NCBI GenBank assembly: GCA_946807835.1
Contig: OX327690.1
Span: forward strand, 8,528,501-8,592,500
From: Ailanthus altissimus
Taxonomy: Eukaryota > Streptophyta > Magnoliopsida > Sapindales > Simaroubaceae
DNA length: 64,000 nucleotides
Direction: 5' to 3'
Each line of letters opens with the position of its first letter. Position 1 is the first letter of the stretch. Below the pieces are notes generated by a model. It had not been told where the DNA came from. It did not search any database and worked only from the letters and a program-made list of their open reading frames with translations. The translations under genes were made by a program, and so were the position numbers. Shown here in pieces: positions 22,858 to 36,547 of the stretch.

Positions 22858-25194
22858 ATTAGCCCCCACTAAATCAATTCCTACCTTCCCCACTGGATCA
22901 GGTCCAAATTCAAATTCAATATGAATCTAAATTTAAAGGGATAAAAATGTCAAACTATTTTAAAAAATAACAAAATTTTTTTAAAAAAATTTAATATTGA
23001 CAAGAAAGATTGGGATATTAAAATATGTAGAAGAAAAATAAGTGATTAGCCCAAATATTAGAAAAAATGTCGAAACAATCAAAACTTTATAGAAATCATA
23101 CAAAATAACAAGGAGACATATTAGTAAAAATAAATTTAAAAAAAAAAAGGGAGTAGGGTAACTAGGGACGTAACCAAAAAGGTTTTTTCACCGTGGCTAA
23201 TTTTTTTTAAGTTCATTTTATAAATTCTACCAGTATGAAAAAGAGAAAATATATTTATATATAGGAAAGACATAATAAATCTTATAAAAAAAATTGTAAT
23301 AGCGATATGATATTGATGTTGTGCTTGTTAATGTCTCAAAATATAGAAATAATAAATTAGACAAATTCTCTTACAATATAAAAAATATAAAATTTGCAAT
23401 AATTTCATGTTTTCTTATTACAAAGTATATTCTATTCTTGAAATGAGAATTAGAAGAATTGGCATAAAATAAATTAATTTATTAAAGTAAGAAATAATTC
23501 TTTAACTTTTTTATTTCCAATAAACTATTGCATAATATAATTTCAGTAGATTGAATTAATCATTATAATTAATTTCACTTTAAAGCACACACGCACATGT
23601 GCATACACACATATATAAAATAGAGATAAAAAATACTTACTGAGATAAATGTGTTAGATGAAACACAACACAAAGTAAAAGAATTTCAATGATGGAAAAT
23701 TTAAATTATTATTATAATGATAAGTTTAATATAAAGAATTGGAAACTATTTATCACTAAATATTTCACTCAAATTTAATAAAAAGAAAAAGTGATTTGAG
23801 ACTTCATATTTCATCAAATAGGTTAATCATTTATTACATATAATGCTCTCTAGGCATAGTTTGGTTGGTAGCAAATATGCTTAGTACTGCAGCCACCTGA
23901 GTTCAAGTAAAAACAAGAGGGATAATGATTAGTATTTTGTGGATGAAATTTCTCAATCTCCATTCAAATCTTTAAATAAAAAAATTTACATATAATCATA
24001 ATAACTTTAAACATGTCTTGACATAATAATTTTTTAGTGTGAATTTTTACACTTAAAAACTCTAAATTTAAAGTTTTTAATATTAAAATTTGAGAAATTT
24101 TGAATCTATGAGTTGAATTTTGTTTTTTGAAAATAGTAGCTAAATCTCTTAAAGAATTAGACTGAGATGATTACTCTTGATATGTATTAGGATCAAAATA
24201 TCTCTTGCAACCACAATTAAAATTAGATTACGTAAAGATTTTTTTGACAATGACTCTCCAATACTTAAATAACTAAGAGATTTTATAGAAAAACATTAAT
24301 TAAGAGGAGAGGTTTTTGTGTTGGGTTCATAGATTGTGGCTTATAGGTTTATAATTTATTTATAAAACGAGTTTTTTTTGTGGTTAAAAACGCAATGCAA
24401 AAGTCTCTTAGTTGTTTAGCCTATTTTTTTTAGGCTCTTCGATATTAGTTTTGAAATTTTATTAGATTTAGGATATATCTTTATCTTCCTACTTTGAACT
24501 CATCCTGAGATTATATGAGTATAATTTGTATTGAAAATCTTAAAATTATAAGATTCTTGGGATATGGATAGTTCAAGTTCTCAGTTTATATGTATTTTTC
24601 TTGTTTCCCTTGAAGGGCTTGAGTAGTCAGTCTCGGTTAGAATAAATTGTTGAGGATATTAGTTGATATTGAGGACTATGTGTAAGTTTCAAGGATACTT
24701 ATTTGTTAATATCAAGTTTTTCCAATGGTAGTGGTTGAGGCCTAAAGTACTTGTACAAAGGGCCTTGTGGGCCTTATGCAAGGCATTCTGAGAATGTACA
24801 AATCAGGATTCATGAATTGTATTAGGCCTCTTGAGAATTGGGCTTACGTTTAAGGAGAACAAAAGTGTAATTTAAATTTAAATTAAGCTATATAGCATTA
24901 TATATTTTTAAATCTAAAATTTTTAATTTAAGGACATTTTTATTAAATATAAGATAAGTATAACTTGAAATATTTTTACATTTTATAGGTAGATATCCCA
25001 ATATTAAGTTTACAAATTTTCCTATTCATATTTAATTGTTGGAACAACAACGGATTTGTCTAATAGATTTATAAATAGTTTATATCTTTTTTTACTTTAT
25101 ATAATATTTAAATTGATGGTTTTGAGTGATGTAATGATGACAAAGTGTCATTGGTTTAGGGTTAAGTATGGAACCTTTGCTTGTTAATTGTTGA
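22858..25194. other. AT-rich spacer without recognisable genes
   Basis: No ORF above background, no LTR pair and no conserved motif was recognised. There are many short homopolymer runs. The 3' LTR expected for element D (minus strand) should begin near 25190 and run left, but no match to the D or B LTR start is seen. That LTR is either deleted or too diverged to see by eye. Confidence 0.5.
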
Positions 25195-25309
25195 TGAATA
25201 ATTAATATTTGGTACAACAACCATAATGATCTCGTGGCCAATGACCCTCAAACATCCTTGATAGTAATATTTTGGTGAATGAGTCTGCAAGGTTGTTCTT
25301 GGATGTTAT
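25195..25309 (-). pseudogene. RNase H C-terminal end of element D
   Basis: The minus strand reads ITSKNNLADSFTKILLSRMF then EGH, the tail of copia RNase H (ADPFTK...F..H). It is separated from the rest of RNase H by solo LTR S3; the GTTAT target bases lie at both breaks. Confidence 0.85.
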
Positions 25310-26866
25310 TGTTTACGCTCAAAATATAACGCGGCTATCGCAGTATAGATTGAGGTGTCGATCCCACGAGGAAGCTCTTGGCAAAATAGGTCAGTGAAGT
25401 AAAATATTAAAGCAGTAGCAAAAGGTTAATTGATTTAAACGGATGAGATAGAATTGTCTATGAATTGAGGAAAATGTCTTATGATGATTTAAACAAGGCT
25501 TTGAGAATCACAATTATGCTTTATAAATCTACTCTATACTTTGATTCGATATTTATAACTCAACTGAAAGTTTCACATCCCAAACAATCAATCGGAAGGT
25601 ATGTAATATATAGCACATTTGATAACACACGTATTTGATTTAGTTAAACTCTTTGCAAGCATTAACACACATCATGTTATTTATACAAGTTATCTAAGAT
25701 CGATAATATATCATTTTGACAATATTGCAGTAAAAGATTAACTTGAATATCAAACATTTATTGCCCTTACATGTTATCCAAGATCGACAATATATCAAAT
25801 TGACAATACTGCAGTAAAAGATTAACATATAAAACAATATAACCAGTAACAATTATAAATCAACATGAATCACATAAGAAAAGCATGACTGAACATATAT
25901 GAGACATGAGAATTATAACTTCTGGATTATAGAAAATAAAATAGATAAGAGTTTAATCAAAACCAAACTTACAACATTTATAGCTCTTGACACCGAATCA
26001 AAGCATGAAAGTAGATTTACTACACATAAAAGTTCATCTCTTAGCCTTGCTAGGAACTCTAGCCTAAATTACAATACATGTTAATGAGAATAAAAGAAGA
26101 GAGAAAATTATCTCCTTGAAAACGTCCTAAGGGTCTCCTTATATAGGCAATGAATGGACATATGTCATGGATGACATCAATCTTCAATAGTTTTAAGCCA
26201 ATAACTCGTGTATCCACTTGCAGCACGTTTTTGATAATGTAAATGATCAATTCAGCTTCTGCGGCCGACATGAAAGTTGTAGAATTTTGACTCTTCTTTC
26301 CATAGGCACTGATTTCATGCAAATTGGATGAGTATCCAATGAGATATGAGCAAAATTCCAAAGATACACCAGAATTCGGCCAACAACCATTTTACCCACT
26401 TGCAATGCGATTTGGTCCATGATAACGGCTGATTTGGACTTTACCATAAACATACGAGTTGTTGATAGTTAAGTCAGAAATTCACAGCTTCAAGAATTAT
26501 ACCAATTGAGTACGTATTTTGGGAGATACGGTCCAAATACGTGAGTTGGGTCAAGCTTGGTAAGAGTTGTAGTCCGATTCTGTTGTATCTCAATTTTTGG
26601 CCCATAACATGTTGGATTTGGCTTTTCCACTATTCTTCAAATTTGTGTAAGATTGAGTCATGTTGCACCAGGTTCAAGAATTTCTTCATTTCGATTTCTA
26701 CATTGAGAGTTATGTCCAATTTACCTAAACCTGTCCAAATAACATTCATTAATCACAATTTAAGGAGAACACTTTATTTCAAGCTAAAAATACAGAAAAT
26801 ACTAAAATTGGTGACATTAAATGGTGATTGAATCTTTTAACAACATGCATTTTCATGTGTTCATCA
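25310..26866 (-). mobile_element. Solo LTR S3, Athila-like Ty3/gypsy
   Basis: It is flanked by perfect GTTAT repeats (25305-25309 and 26867-26871). On the minus strand it begins TGATGAACACATGAAAATGC and ends GAGCGTAAACA, close to the Athila-like LTR of element E (TGATGAATACTTGAAATTAC). It has the same GATTGAGGTGTCGATCCCAC type block near the inner end that E has. Minus-strand ORFs of 68-100 codons inside match no element protein and look incidental. It lies within the RNase H of element D. Confidence 0.9.
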
Positions 26867-26871
26867 GTTAT

Positions 26872-29136
26872 CTTCATAAATTTGTACAATTTTGCAATGC
26901 TATTTTCATATCTTTATACAATGTCTTGATAGCTATCTTAACATCACCTCTTTACATAACTTTCTTGATTAGGTGATACTTCCTCTCTATATGTTTCGCT
27001 CTTTTATGACTTCTAGATTACTTTAAATTCATCATTACCCTACTATTGTCATAGTAAATGCTCAATAGTTTATCCATGTTTGGAACTACTTCTAGATTAG
27101 TAAAAAACAATTTGAGCTATATTGCTTCTTTAGATGCTTTATAAGTTGCTATGTATTCAATCTCTAGGTTGAATCAGTAATGTGGGATTTTGTTTTAACA
27201 TTTTTTCAGGCTATAGCTCCACTACTAAGAGTAAAAATTGACCTAGACATCAACTTTTGAATGTTTTTATTTATTAAAAATTAAAATTAGTGTAATCAAT
27301 AAGGTTTGGGTCTTTAAGTAAATACATAAGCATATAGTTTCTTATTCTCCAAAGATACTTGAGAATGTGTTTCAACGTAATCCACTAAGCTGATTTAGGG
27401 TTGGATTGATAATGATTGACTATTCCCACTACATAACAAATGTTAGGCCTCATGCACAGTATAACGTATATGAGGCTACCAATTATTGAGTTATAGGGAA
27501 CCCGTCTTATATCTTCTTCATCCTGAGGTGTCTTAGGATATTACTCTTTAGAAAGAACAATTTCATGTCGAGTTGGCAATTGGTTCTTCTTGAAATTATG
27601 CATTAAAAATCGTATAAGCACCTTATTGATATATGATGCGTGAGACGATGCTAAAATTCTGAATAATTTGAATCATAAAGATGTAACTCGCTTCTCCCAA
27701 ATCTTTCATTTAGAATTGTTCGGCCAACAATTTCTTTATGTTGGTTAGAGTTTCTACAACATTCCCAATTAGTAGAATATCATCTACATAAAGCACTAGA
27801 AAAATCACATTTTTCTTTTGATGTGCTTGTATACATAATATTCATCAACATCCATCTCAAACCATAAGTTTTGATCATCTTATCAAATCTCAAATTCCAA
27901 GACCTTGAAGCTTACTTAAGTCCATAAATGGACTTGAGCAGCTTGTAGATTTTCTACTCATGATCTTCTACCATGAACACCTCTGATTGCACCATGTAGA
28001 TACTCTCTTCAAGATAGTTATTTAAAAAAAGGTATCTTGACATCCATTTACCATATCTCATAATTGAAGTATGCTACAATGGATAAGTGGATGGAAATAA
28101 ATTTGAGCGTGACTACTGCTAAAAAAGTCTCTTTATTGTTTACTTTCTCTTTCTAGGTATAACCCTTTGCCATCAGCCTTACCTTGAAAATCTCTACTTT
28201 TCCATTCACGCCTCTTTTCTTCTTGAAGATCCATTTGCACCCAATGAGCTTGACATCTTTAAGTGGATCTATAAGCTCTCAGACTGAATTGGGGCACATA
28301 GACTCCAACGCTTGGTTCATAGCTTTTTGCCATTTTTCTTTATTAGAATCTTCCATTCTATGTCTACATGTCAATAGATCATCTTGTCTTATGTCAGACA
28401 CAACTACTTGTGCCTCTCAATCTTCTCTATAATAAGCAGGTAATTTTACTATTCTCCAGCTATATCGAGGTTTGAAGTTATTCTTATCAGGAATAATGAT
28501 TTTCTAACTTTGTCGTTCATCAACTGTCAATAGTGAAGGTATAATCTTATCAAAAAAGTATTTTCTCTAGTACAATCTTACTGCAAGGTTTGAAGTTTGC
28601 TATAAGTGGCGTTCATTAATACAATCACCTTCTTTTATAGAGGACTATAAAATAGACATTTTCTAATTCCTTTAAGGTAGTCTAAAAATAAATTCACTTA
28701 TGTTTACGGTTCAAGCTTTCTAATTTTTTCTTTTAGGACATGTGTTAGACATCCCCATAAACGAAAATGGCGTAAACTGGCTTTACTACCATTCTTCATC
28801 TCCAAAGGTATCCTTAGGACAGATTTAGAAGGTATCATATTCAAAATGTAAACTACGTTTCATAGTGCATATCCTTTAAAATGAGAGCAGTAAAGAAGAG
28901 TAGCTCATTATATATCTAACCATATCTAGCAAGGTCTTCTTCTTTCTATATCTACTGTGATATTCTAAGAGCTATTAATTTGGATAAAATTCCATATTCC
29001 AACAGGTGATCCTTGAACTTTGTTTCAAGACCCCATCGATTAGATTAAAGGGTCTTTCTTAATTTACCTAGTTGCTTTTAATCTTTAAGAATTCTTTAAA
29101 CTTTCCAAAACTCTCAGATTTTCTTTAAACATAACT
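26872..29136 (-). pseudogene. Integrase, RT and RNase H of element D
   Basis: On the minus strand integrase lies at about 28500-29136. RT starts near 28250 (KLIGCKWIFKKKRG) and includes an intact YVDDILLIGN at about 27780-27815 and MKDLGEASYI near 27705. RNase H lies at about 26980-27300, with a SxxxEAEY-like block near 27130-27160 and KHIERKYHLIKKV at about 26960-27000. Many stops and frameshifts. Beside the S3 insertion an extra roughly 60 bp (26872-26930) does not match RNase H and may be filler or duplication. Confidence 0.85.
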
Positions 29137-29460
29137 CTATCTCAAATAGTTATTAATAAATGTGACAAAGTATTCGTAACAACCTCTTTTAGCCCAAATG
29201 GTTCTTTTAGTTATTTTACCTTCCAAGCAGGACTCACATACATTAATAGTAAAAATATTTAGCTCTCTTAAAATCCTATCCTTTACTAACCTATTAATCA
29301 TATCTAGATTGATATAATTTAACTTAAGATGCCAAAGATATATGTCATCACTTGGAGAAACATTTTGCTTTTTAGTAGATTTAGAATGTTCTACTATAAA
29401 TAATTCAGAATTGAGCAGTGAGGGCTCATCGAACCTTAAAATATAAAGCCTATTTTTCAA
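29137..29460 (-). pseudogene. Pre-integrase domain of element D
   Basis: This is the longest intact piece of D's pol, 107 codons. YLWHLKLNYINLDMINRL is the pre-integrase H..LGH block with GH replaced by NY, followed by VCESCLEGKITKRTI and the beginning of the integrase zinc and core region (CYEYFVTFINNYLR). It is paralogous to 15040-15310 in element B. Confidence 0.9.
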
Positions 29461-30440
29461 TTTCGCATGACAAATATCTAAACTAATTTTACCAATAATA
29501 ATCTCATATTTATAAATAGAAACACAAATAATTATTCGTGTAATTTTGAAATAGAAAGCAAATTTATTCTGAATCTAGGAATAAAATAAACATTATTCAA
29601 AATAAAATATTATTCCCAAAATTGAATTAAGCCTTTCCTACTGCTAAAGCCGAAACAATTATTCCATTGCTAACCCACATGGTAAAGTCTACATCGGCGA
29701 GCTCTTTAGAAGAACTAATCATTTTGTTCTTTTCCTTTAGCTCGAAAAGATACTTTTTACCATTCCTCTTCCAATGCCTATCGACTCCATAATGGAAATA
29801 TTTTTCTTTCTTTGCTTTGGAGTCTTTCTTCTTGCTCTTTTTGCTATTAAAGGCTTTGTTGGATTTCTTGGGCTGCCTTCAAAAACCTGAACCACCACTG
29901 AAGTTCTTCCTTATTTTATTATTCTTGGAAGAAGATGGCTTGGCTTCAACAATATTTGCCTCTGCTTTTTGGGCTTATCTCTCGGTATAACCTTAAAGGT
30001 CTACAGTTCATTGAGTAGAAGAGTCATACCATATGACAGCTTGTTTATAATATAATTTATTTTGAACTACATAAACTCTAAGGTTATTGAATTTAAGATT
30101 ATACTTACTTGGGTCATTTCATTTATGGTAGCTTCTTGGATCTCTACTTAATGCATGATATTGATTATGTTTTCAACATGCTCACACACCGAAACTCCTT
30201 TTTCATCTTTTCGTTCATTTAGCTACAACTAGCTTTATAATGGTAGTGTTCTGATTGCTAGCTAAACATTGCTTGAAGAGACTCTAATATTTCATATGCA
30301 GTCTCCATATACTCGTGCTACAACCAGAACACGTCGTTTATACTGACAACTATGTAATAGTGCACCTTATTATTAGCGTGAATCCATTTGTCATAATGCT
30401 CCCATACATTATGAGCAGCATTACCCATGGGTACTGAAGG
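29461..30440 (-). pseudogene. Protease and gag of element D (broken)
   Basis: The minus strand from 30440 reads NAAHNVWEHYDKWIHANNKV and YYIVVSINDVFW, the copia gag N-terminal third. Further downstream come a lysine-rich stretch and a decayed zinc knuckle (YFHYGVDRHWKR, near 29790-29815), in which the first two cysteines are tyrosine and histidine. The first part of gag is cut off at 30440 by solo LTR S2. A faint protease region lies near 29640-29720. Paralogous to gag of element B. Confidence 0.8.
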
Positions 30441-30445
30441 ATACT

Positions 30446-33240
30446 TGTAATATCCAGTCCCTATTAGTAGTATTGGTGCCTAGAATTTGGTATAAAGCAA
30501 TAAGACACCGTATGGTTAACCAATTCTAACCCTATAAGAAATGTTTTTTTATATGATGCGTGTGAAAGGTATTAGACCTAAATTGGTAATTTCACACTTG
30601 GTCGAAGTGTCGGATGACCATAAAATATTTTTGGAAATTTTCTTTATTGGCTTGGAAAAGAGAATTTTAATTCACTACATGAATTTCTATTTAAGGGTTA
30701 TGCATAAAATAAGCATTTGTTGAGAAACACAATCCATATATTAGAGAATGGACCAATTAGAGACAATTTTATGGATTGCCAAGTTGAAAGTCTAGTTAGT
30801 TCCTTTCACTATTCTAACCAAATAGTTACAAAGGAACCAATTAAATACTTACTTTCTAACCAATGGCAAATTAGAAATTTAGAGTAAGTTGAGGGGCAAA
30901 TTGGAGACTTGAGAGGGGATTATATATAAAGTGGAAGTGTGTAGAAATTTCATGAAATGAAAAACAAAAAAACATTAGAGCAAAGGGAGAGTGATTGACC
31001 AAGAGAGGGGTAACACTGCTACAGTAAAACACAAAGTTATTTCATGATTTTTCATGCTTGTACAAGCTAAAATAAAGCCAAATATAAGTTCCTAAGATCA
31101 ATTGAAGCTTTTAGTAGTGAGAATTCAAGGAAAGAGATAAGAAAAGCACTACTTGATAATGGTGCAGGATGAATTTTCCATGATGACTTTAATTAATGTT
31201 CTTGCATGTATTCTTGATTTAGATTGAGTTGAATTCAAGTGTGGAGCTTAAAGGAGTCATCAAATTGAAGAAATTAATAAGGAAAGAATTAGGGTTTTGG
31301 GTGACTTTGATGTAAAAACTTCAGTTGGTTGTAATTGGGGCATTAAAATTAAATTGACTTGATTTAGATGCTATTGAAATAAGAAATTGAGAACAGAAGT
31401 GTGTTTGGTGGATAAGGTGAATTCGACCACATAGGGGATTATAGGGCTTGAGTTGTGTTTTGGTTGAATTGTTGTGTATAAATGGTGCCTTATGTAAATT
31501 GAATGTATATGGTAGATGAAAAATCAAGAATGAAGAAAATAGGACAATAATTGTTCATTTTTGCAAGATGAAGGGCAATTATGTCCAACCAAATTATAAG
31601 GTATTTAATAATTCTTATGGCTTTGGATGGTGAATTAAACTAGATTAAACAAGATTGAATGGCTTTGTAATGAAAAATCAAAAAGCGGAATCATCCGGGC
31701 CTCGAAAGCCGATTAGGGTGCTTATTAGTTTAAGTGAAATCTTAGCATTTATAAAGGTTTTAAATGTCATTTTTGGCATGCAGGTGAAGATAACTAAGAG
31801 TGGTAAAAACAGAAATTGTTTTGGAGAAAGTTTGAGTTGGAAGTATTCGGTGAGTGAAAATCGGTTTTATGTATCTTTTGTTTAGTATATTTTAGTATGT
31901 TTGAATTTTATGTTTTATATGATCTTAAATGCATATATATGATTTACAGTTTTTATCTACTATTAGAATCTTGAATTTTTATGCTTAGTTTGAAAAACAA
32001 TTTTAAAGTTATTAAATTAGTTTTCAAGGCCATTGGTACCCTCAGATTTACAGTGGTTCTGATGGTTTAAGACCAGGTCGGTATATCCCATATGCATGGG
32101 AAAATATTGGGGGTGCGTCACTAACTCTAGAAAGTTAGGATGTCGAGTCATGTGAGTCGTTCTATGTGTACGAGCTATTGTCTTGCTATATGTAGGCGAT
32201 GTAGGATTCCGCTGCATAGCCAGTTAAATGTCTTGAGATGTCACAGTGAGTATTGCTAGTTGAGATGCCCTGTGACCTACTCACGTTGTGCGGTGCTAGT
32301 TGATTTACTGCGTGAGCATAAAGCTTTAGGGTTACCATTGGTACAGTTTAGAAAGAAAATGGCCGAACGAGGGCTTTAATAACTTTTGAGCTACCGAACA
32401 CATATTATGCATTTATATATGTACATGCTAGTTATTATGTCTTACAGATTTTGGATATTATTTTTTGAAGATGTAAATAAAACCCGCTCTGCAAGATTTC
32501 ATTAGTATATGATGTTAGAAATCATTTTACAACTTTATAACAGTTTTAGAAGTATGATTTATACATGTCTTTTAGAATTTAATATCTATACAGAATTTTA
32601 TTTTTATTTGAAATCTTAAATGCACTCACTGAGCTCCTTTAGCTCATTCGTTTTGTGTGTTATGTTTTCTAACCGTCCTCTAGGTGCAAGCCTCAGTGCG
32701 CAAGTTATTGATTCTCCTACGACTGATTAATGGCCCAATCGGACGATCATTTGTAAATGTAAATGTGCTCAGTAGCACTATTTTGCTTTCTGCATAGTAG
32801 TTATAGACTTGTATTTTTTGTAAATATGTTTTGAATAAATAAGAAGAGGTTTCGATACGATGATATTCATTTCACTTTTTATTAGTATGCCAGTTTGTGA
32901 TCAAAATGAAATTGTTGAGTTGAGTTTGAATTTGATTTTGAGAAGGACCGGAGGTTTTATTTGGAAGTATTGAAAAGCTGGTTGACATAGAAGTGATATT
33001 TTCCTTGTAGGTTTTATATAGAACTTTTAGAAAAACAGGAGAAACTCTGTTTATTTTTTTAAAAAAAAATTAATAAGTTATTTTTACGTATATTCTAGAA
33101 TTTTCTCAGTAATAACAAGAATTAAAAAAAGGTTCACCTCGTGAAATTTATCAAATTTCACAGTTAGATTCTAAGAAACTTTTGCTGGGGTGCCTAGCAG
33201 GGCCGCTGGGATCTACAGGGTCTCGAGGTGGGTCTTGTCA
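30446..33240 (+). mobile_element. Solo LTR S2, same family as S1
   Basis: It starts TGTAATATCCAG and ends TCTTGTCA. Flanks are ATACT (30441-30445) and ATATT (33241-33245), a 5-bp duplication with one change. It is 2.80 kb and homologous to S1, clearest around 32030-32340 (ATGTCGAGTCATGTGAGTCG) and at both ends. There is no internal coding region. It interrupts gag of element D. Confidence 0.88.
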
Positions 33241-33245
33241 ATATT

Positions 33246-35311
33246 CCCATGAAAAAGAATTTTTAATCCTCATATATTAGCACAATATTCCTATTGCTTT
33301 TCCATTTTACAAAGTTATCACTAGTCAATTTTTTTATTTTTTAAGAAGGCAATGATAGGGCTTATGCTAGATATGATGCTGAAATAAATAAAGTAATTTT
33401 AAGAATACTTGAATAAATATCATGGTAATTTCAAAATAGTAATCATGATACATGAATGCATAGTATTCAAACATATAAATTAATATCAATCTATAATAGT
33501 TCAATTTAATAATTAATGTGCCATCGTAGGGTAAGTTAAATTAATTTTAAATTGAAATTGAGACTCTCAAATTAATAAGCAAAATTCAAAATATCTTATA
33601 TTTTTATTTACTTACTAACTACCGTTTATTTCGATTAAAATATAATTAATCGTTTAATTATATCTTTGTGAGTGTAACCTATTATTTCAAATTATATTGA
33701 CTTAACTCAAACTTTCTGTCATAAAGTAGGTCAATTCTAAAATATATCACATCTCTAAGAAGTCAACCTTATTATTGACAAAGGTAGAAACCTTCTGTAG
33801 GGAGGACAAAATCAAGGCTTTGCGAGGCACCACCAACATCTTATGGTGTTGTATTAATAATGGAGACTTATGAGTTCATCTTCATATACTTTCTCCCACT
33901 CATTATTTTTAATTATGTATTTTTTAATTTATAAAACATCTAATGTTTTATAAGCCTAACAAATTATTAGATCTCATATAAATAATTACCAGGTTTAATT
34001 AATTAATCATAATAAAATAAATTTTTATTGGGCTTAGGTTCATTAGTCTAACTAATCCATTTTTTATATGGGCCTAATAATTTAGGTGAACTTAGATCTT
34101 CAATTATCAGCTTTAATTAATTATCTTATAATTAATAAAATCAATAATCTTATTAATGTCTTCTAAATAATCCTAAATCAAACTATTTAATATAAGTTAC
34201 TTAAAATTATGTGAAATTACCAAATTTAACTATTAAATCTATTTCACATAATTTGATTAAATATACAAGTTATAAAGATGTTAATTAATCTACTAGTTTA
34301 ATCCTATTGAAAATAATTTACCATAATACAATAAACTATTTTAATTCCAATCATGGCATGTATGCATGTCATATTATAATAATATAAGTGGGCATAAATA
34401 CATGGCATGTGATTATGTATGATTATGTTATAATCCATCATATAATTAAATAACATAAATTAACATTTAATATAACTTTGGTTAGGTCTCTTAAGACTGT
34501 TAATTACAACAAAAAAATATATAAATTACATAATAGGTACGGCACATAAACCCAATTGCATATGGTCTACTAAAGTTCAAAACGAGCCTATTCTGTTCTT
34601 CTTTATGACTTTGTACATATGGGCTTAAGAACATTGTTTGGCCTATGATACAATTTTGCAAGGTAATCCAACTTTTGGACCATTTGTTTTTTTAAAAAAA
34701 ACATATATCTTAAGAAACCCAAATACTAAAAAGATCAAAATTCAATTTGTAATTTAACTCTCCTAAATTGTAAAAAGGTCTCATTTTGCCGTAAATGCAC
34801 CTAAGGTAGCGGCATGAAAGCTGCTGCCCATGGTGCCAGCCGTCGCAAGTGGCGGCTAAAGACCATACCTTAGCCAGGCCTGTAGGCACCTAACAAGGAC
34901 GTGAGTTATTATTATTATTATTATATATATATATATTTACATGGCCAGGTAGCCGAAAATTGGTGCCCTGGTTAAGGTTTTCATGGCCATGTGCCAAATG
35001 CAGTGGGTTTTCTACCTTTTGCCAAGTCGTCTTCTTGGCCTATCAATTTTTGTCTCCATAAAAAAAAAAATCAAAATAAAACATGACAAATAATTCTATA
35101 CCCCTTTATAGGTTTACATAATTTTGATATAATAAAAATAAAAATAATCAACCTTAGAGGACTATATAATTAATGACTAAAGGATCCATAAATATAATTC
35201 TATATTCATCATATGAATTCAAAATTATACAAATACCTACTCATACATATACACAAAACATGATTTAATTATAATAAAATTATTACATCAAAACCATATG
35301 TTTAAGAAATC
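33246..35311 (-). other. Long non-coding leader of element D
   Basis: On the minus strand this follows the PBS and precedes gag. It carries the same ordered blocks as the leader of element B: a GC-rich block at 34790-34990, AATAATGAGTGGGAGAAAGT at about 33885-33905, and a TTACCCTACGATGG block at about 33520-33540. The two leaders are diverged but collinear. No convincing ORF is present. Confidence 0.7.
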
Positions 35312-35328
35312 ATGCTTTTGATGCCAAT
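35312..35328 (-). other. Primer binding site of element D (mutated)
   Basis: The minus strand reads ATTGGCATCAAAAGC directly after the LTR end CTCAACA, a decayed form of TTGGTATCAGAGC. Confidence 0.75.
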
Positions 35329-36547
35329 TGTTGAGATTATGCTATTCTTAATGCAGTAGAATAGAAAAACAAAAATTCTTTAATTTTTTTTCATAAGATG
35401 AAATTCTTATTATCTTATGAATATATGGATTTGATGCTTTAAAAATAAATAACAAAGAACATACTTTGAATTCAAACTTAGTTTTCTTCTACCAAACCTC
35501 TGGTATCACAGTGAATAGAATGTAGCCTTCCAAATTTCAATCAAAAGAAATATATATTGTGTTTTTTTTCTTTTCTATTGTTGTATTCTTTTCTCTCTTT
35601 GCCTTTTTCTTTCTTTGATAATAAAATAAAACTATTTTATTTTAATTAAATAATTTCTATTCATAAAATTTATTAATAAAAAATTAAATGAATATCTCCC
35701 TAATTTTATGGAGATGAAACATTAATGAAGGAGAGATATTCTCTCTTTGTTTCACATGTAACACCAAAAAATTTGGGTGTTACACAATTTTCAAATTTAT
35801 TTGATTTTTAAACTCAAAAAAAAAAATTAATTTTCAAAATTAATCTTTTATAAAATGAAAACCTAAATGAGATAATCTCTCTCTTTATAAAGAGAAATAT
35901 AAGGAGAGAAAAATCTCTTTGATGATTTAAAAAATTATCCATGAGATTGTATTAATTTATTTAATTTTTAAATTAAATATTATAATTTTGGATAACGTAT
36001 AATCTCTAAAATTAATTAATTCTTAATTAATAAATTTATAATTAGGATACAACTATTGTTGTAATTATATAATTCTTTTCTTTTATTGTTTATTGTAATA
36101 ACTAAAGAAGTGGTACTAGGGACCTATGAACCTACAATTTCAACCTCCAATAAATCTTGAATAATTAATTAATTAAATTTGTTAATTTCAGTATTATTCC
36201 ACTTAAAGCTTGAAATGACACTTTTAAAATTATAGATATTTTTAATCAGAACAATTAGAGCAGTTCATTGATATAATCACTTCATGTAATTCAACCTTCT
36301 ATAAATGATTCATAATTAAAGTTAGGTCAAATTACTGTTTATTTCTCTAATTACTTTTTTATCCTTAAGTACTATTAATTAACGGGTGAACAGTTAATTT
36401 GTAACCTAATTACAAATTGAGCGTTTTATCCATTCAATTTTAGAATTAATACTTAAGGCAGCCTTCTTTCTAATTTTTGTTAGGAAGGAACAGATTCTAT
36501 ATCTATAAATTACATTCTCAGCTTACTTATTTCATTGTACTACTTGT
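35329..36547 (-). repeat. 5' LTR of element D, inner (3') part
   Basis: It ends at the PBS and aligns on the minus strand with the second part of the B LTR, for example TAGATATAGAATCTGTTCC against CAGATATGAAATCCAATCC, AACGCTCAAT, and CTTTAAGTGGAATAATA. It stops abruptly at 36547, where gypsy element C begins, and continues at 41884. Confidence 0.87.

Noticed and set aside
26059..26453. Minus-strand ORFs of 68-100 codons in solo LTR S3
   Set aside because: They lie inside an LTR with exact target duplication and show no domain; chance frames.
31321..32217. ORFs within solo LTR S2 (31321-31527, 31655-31885, 32017-32217)
   Set aside because: No match to any family and not conserved in the homologous S1.
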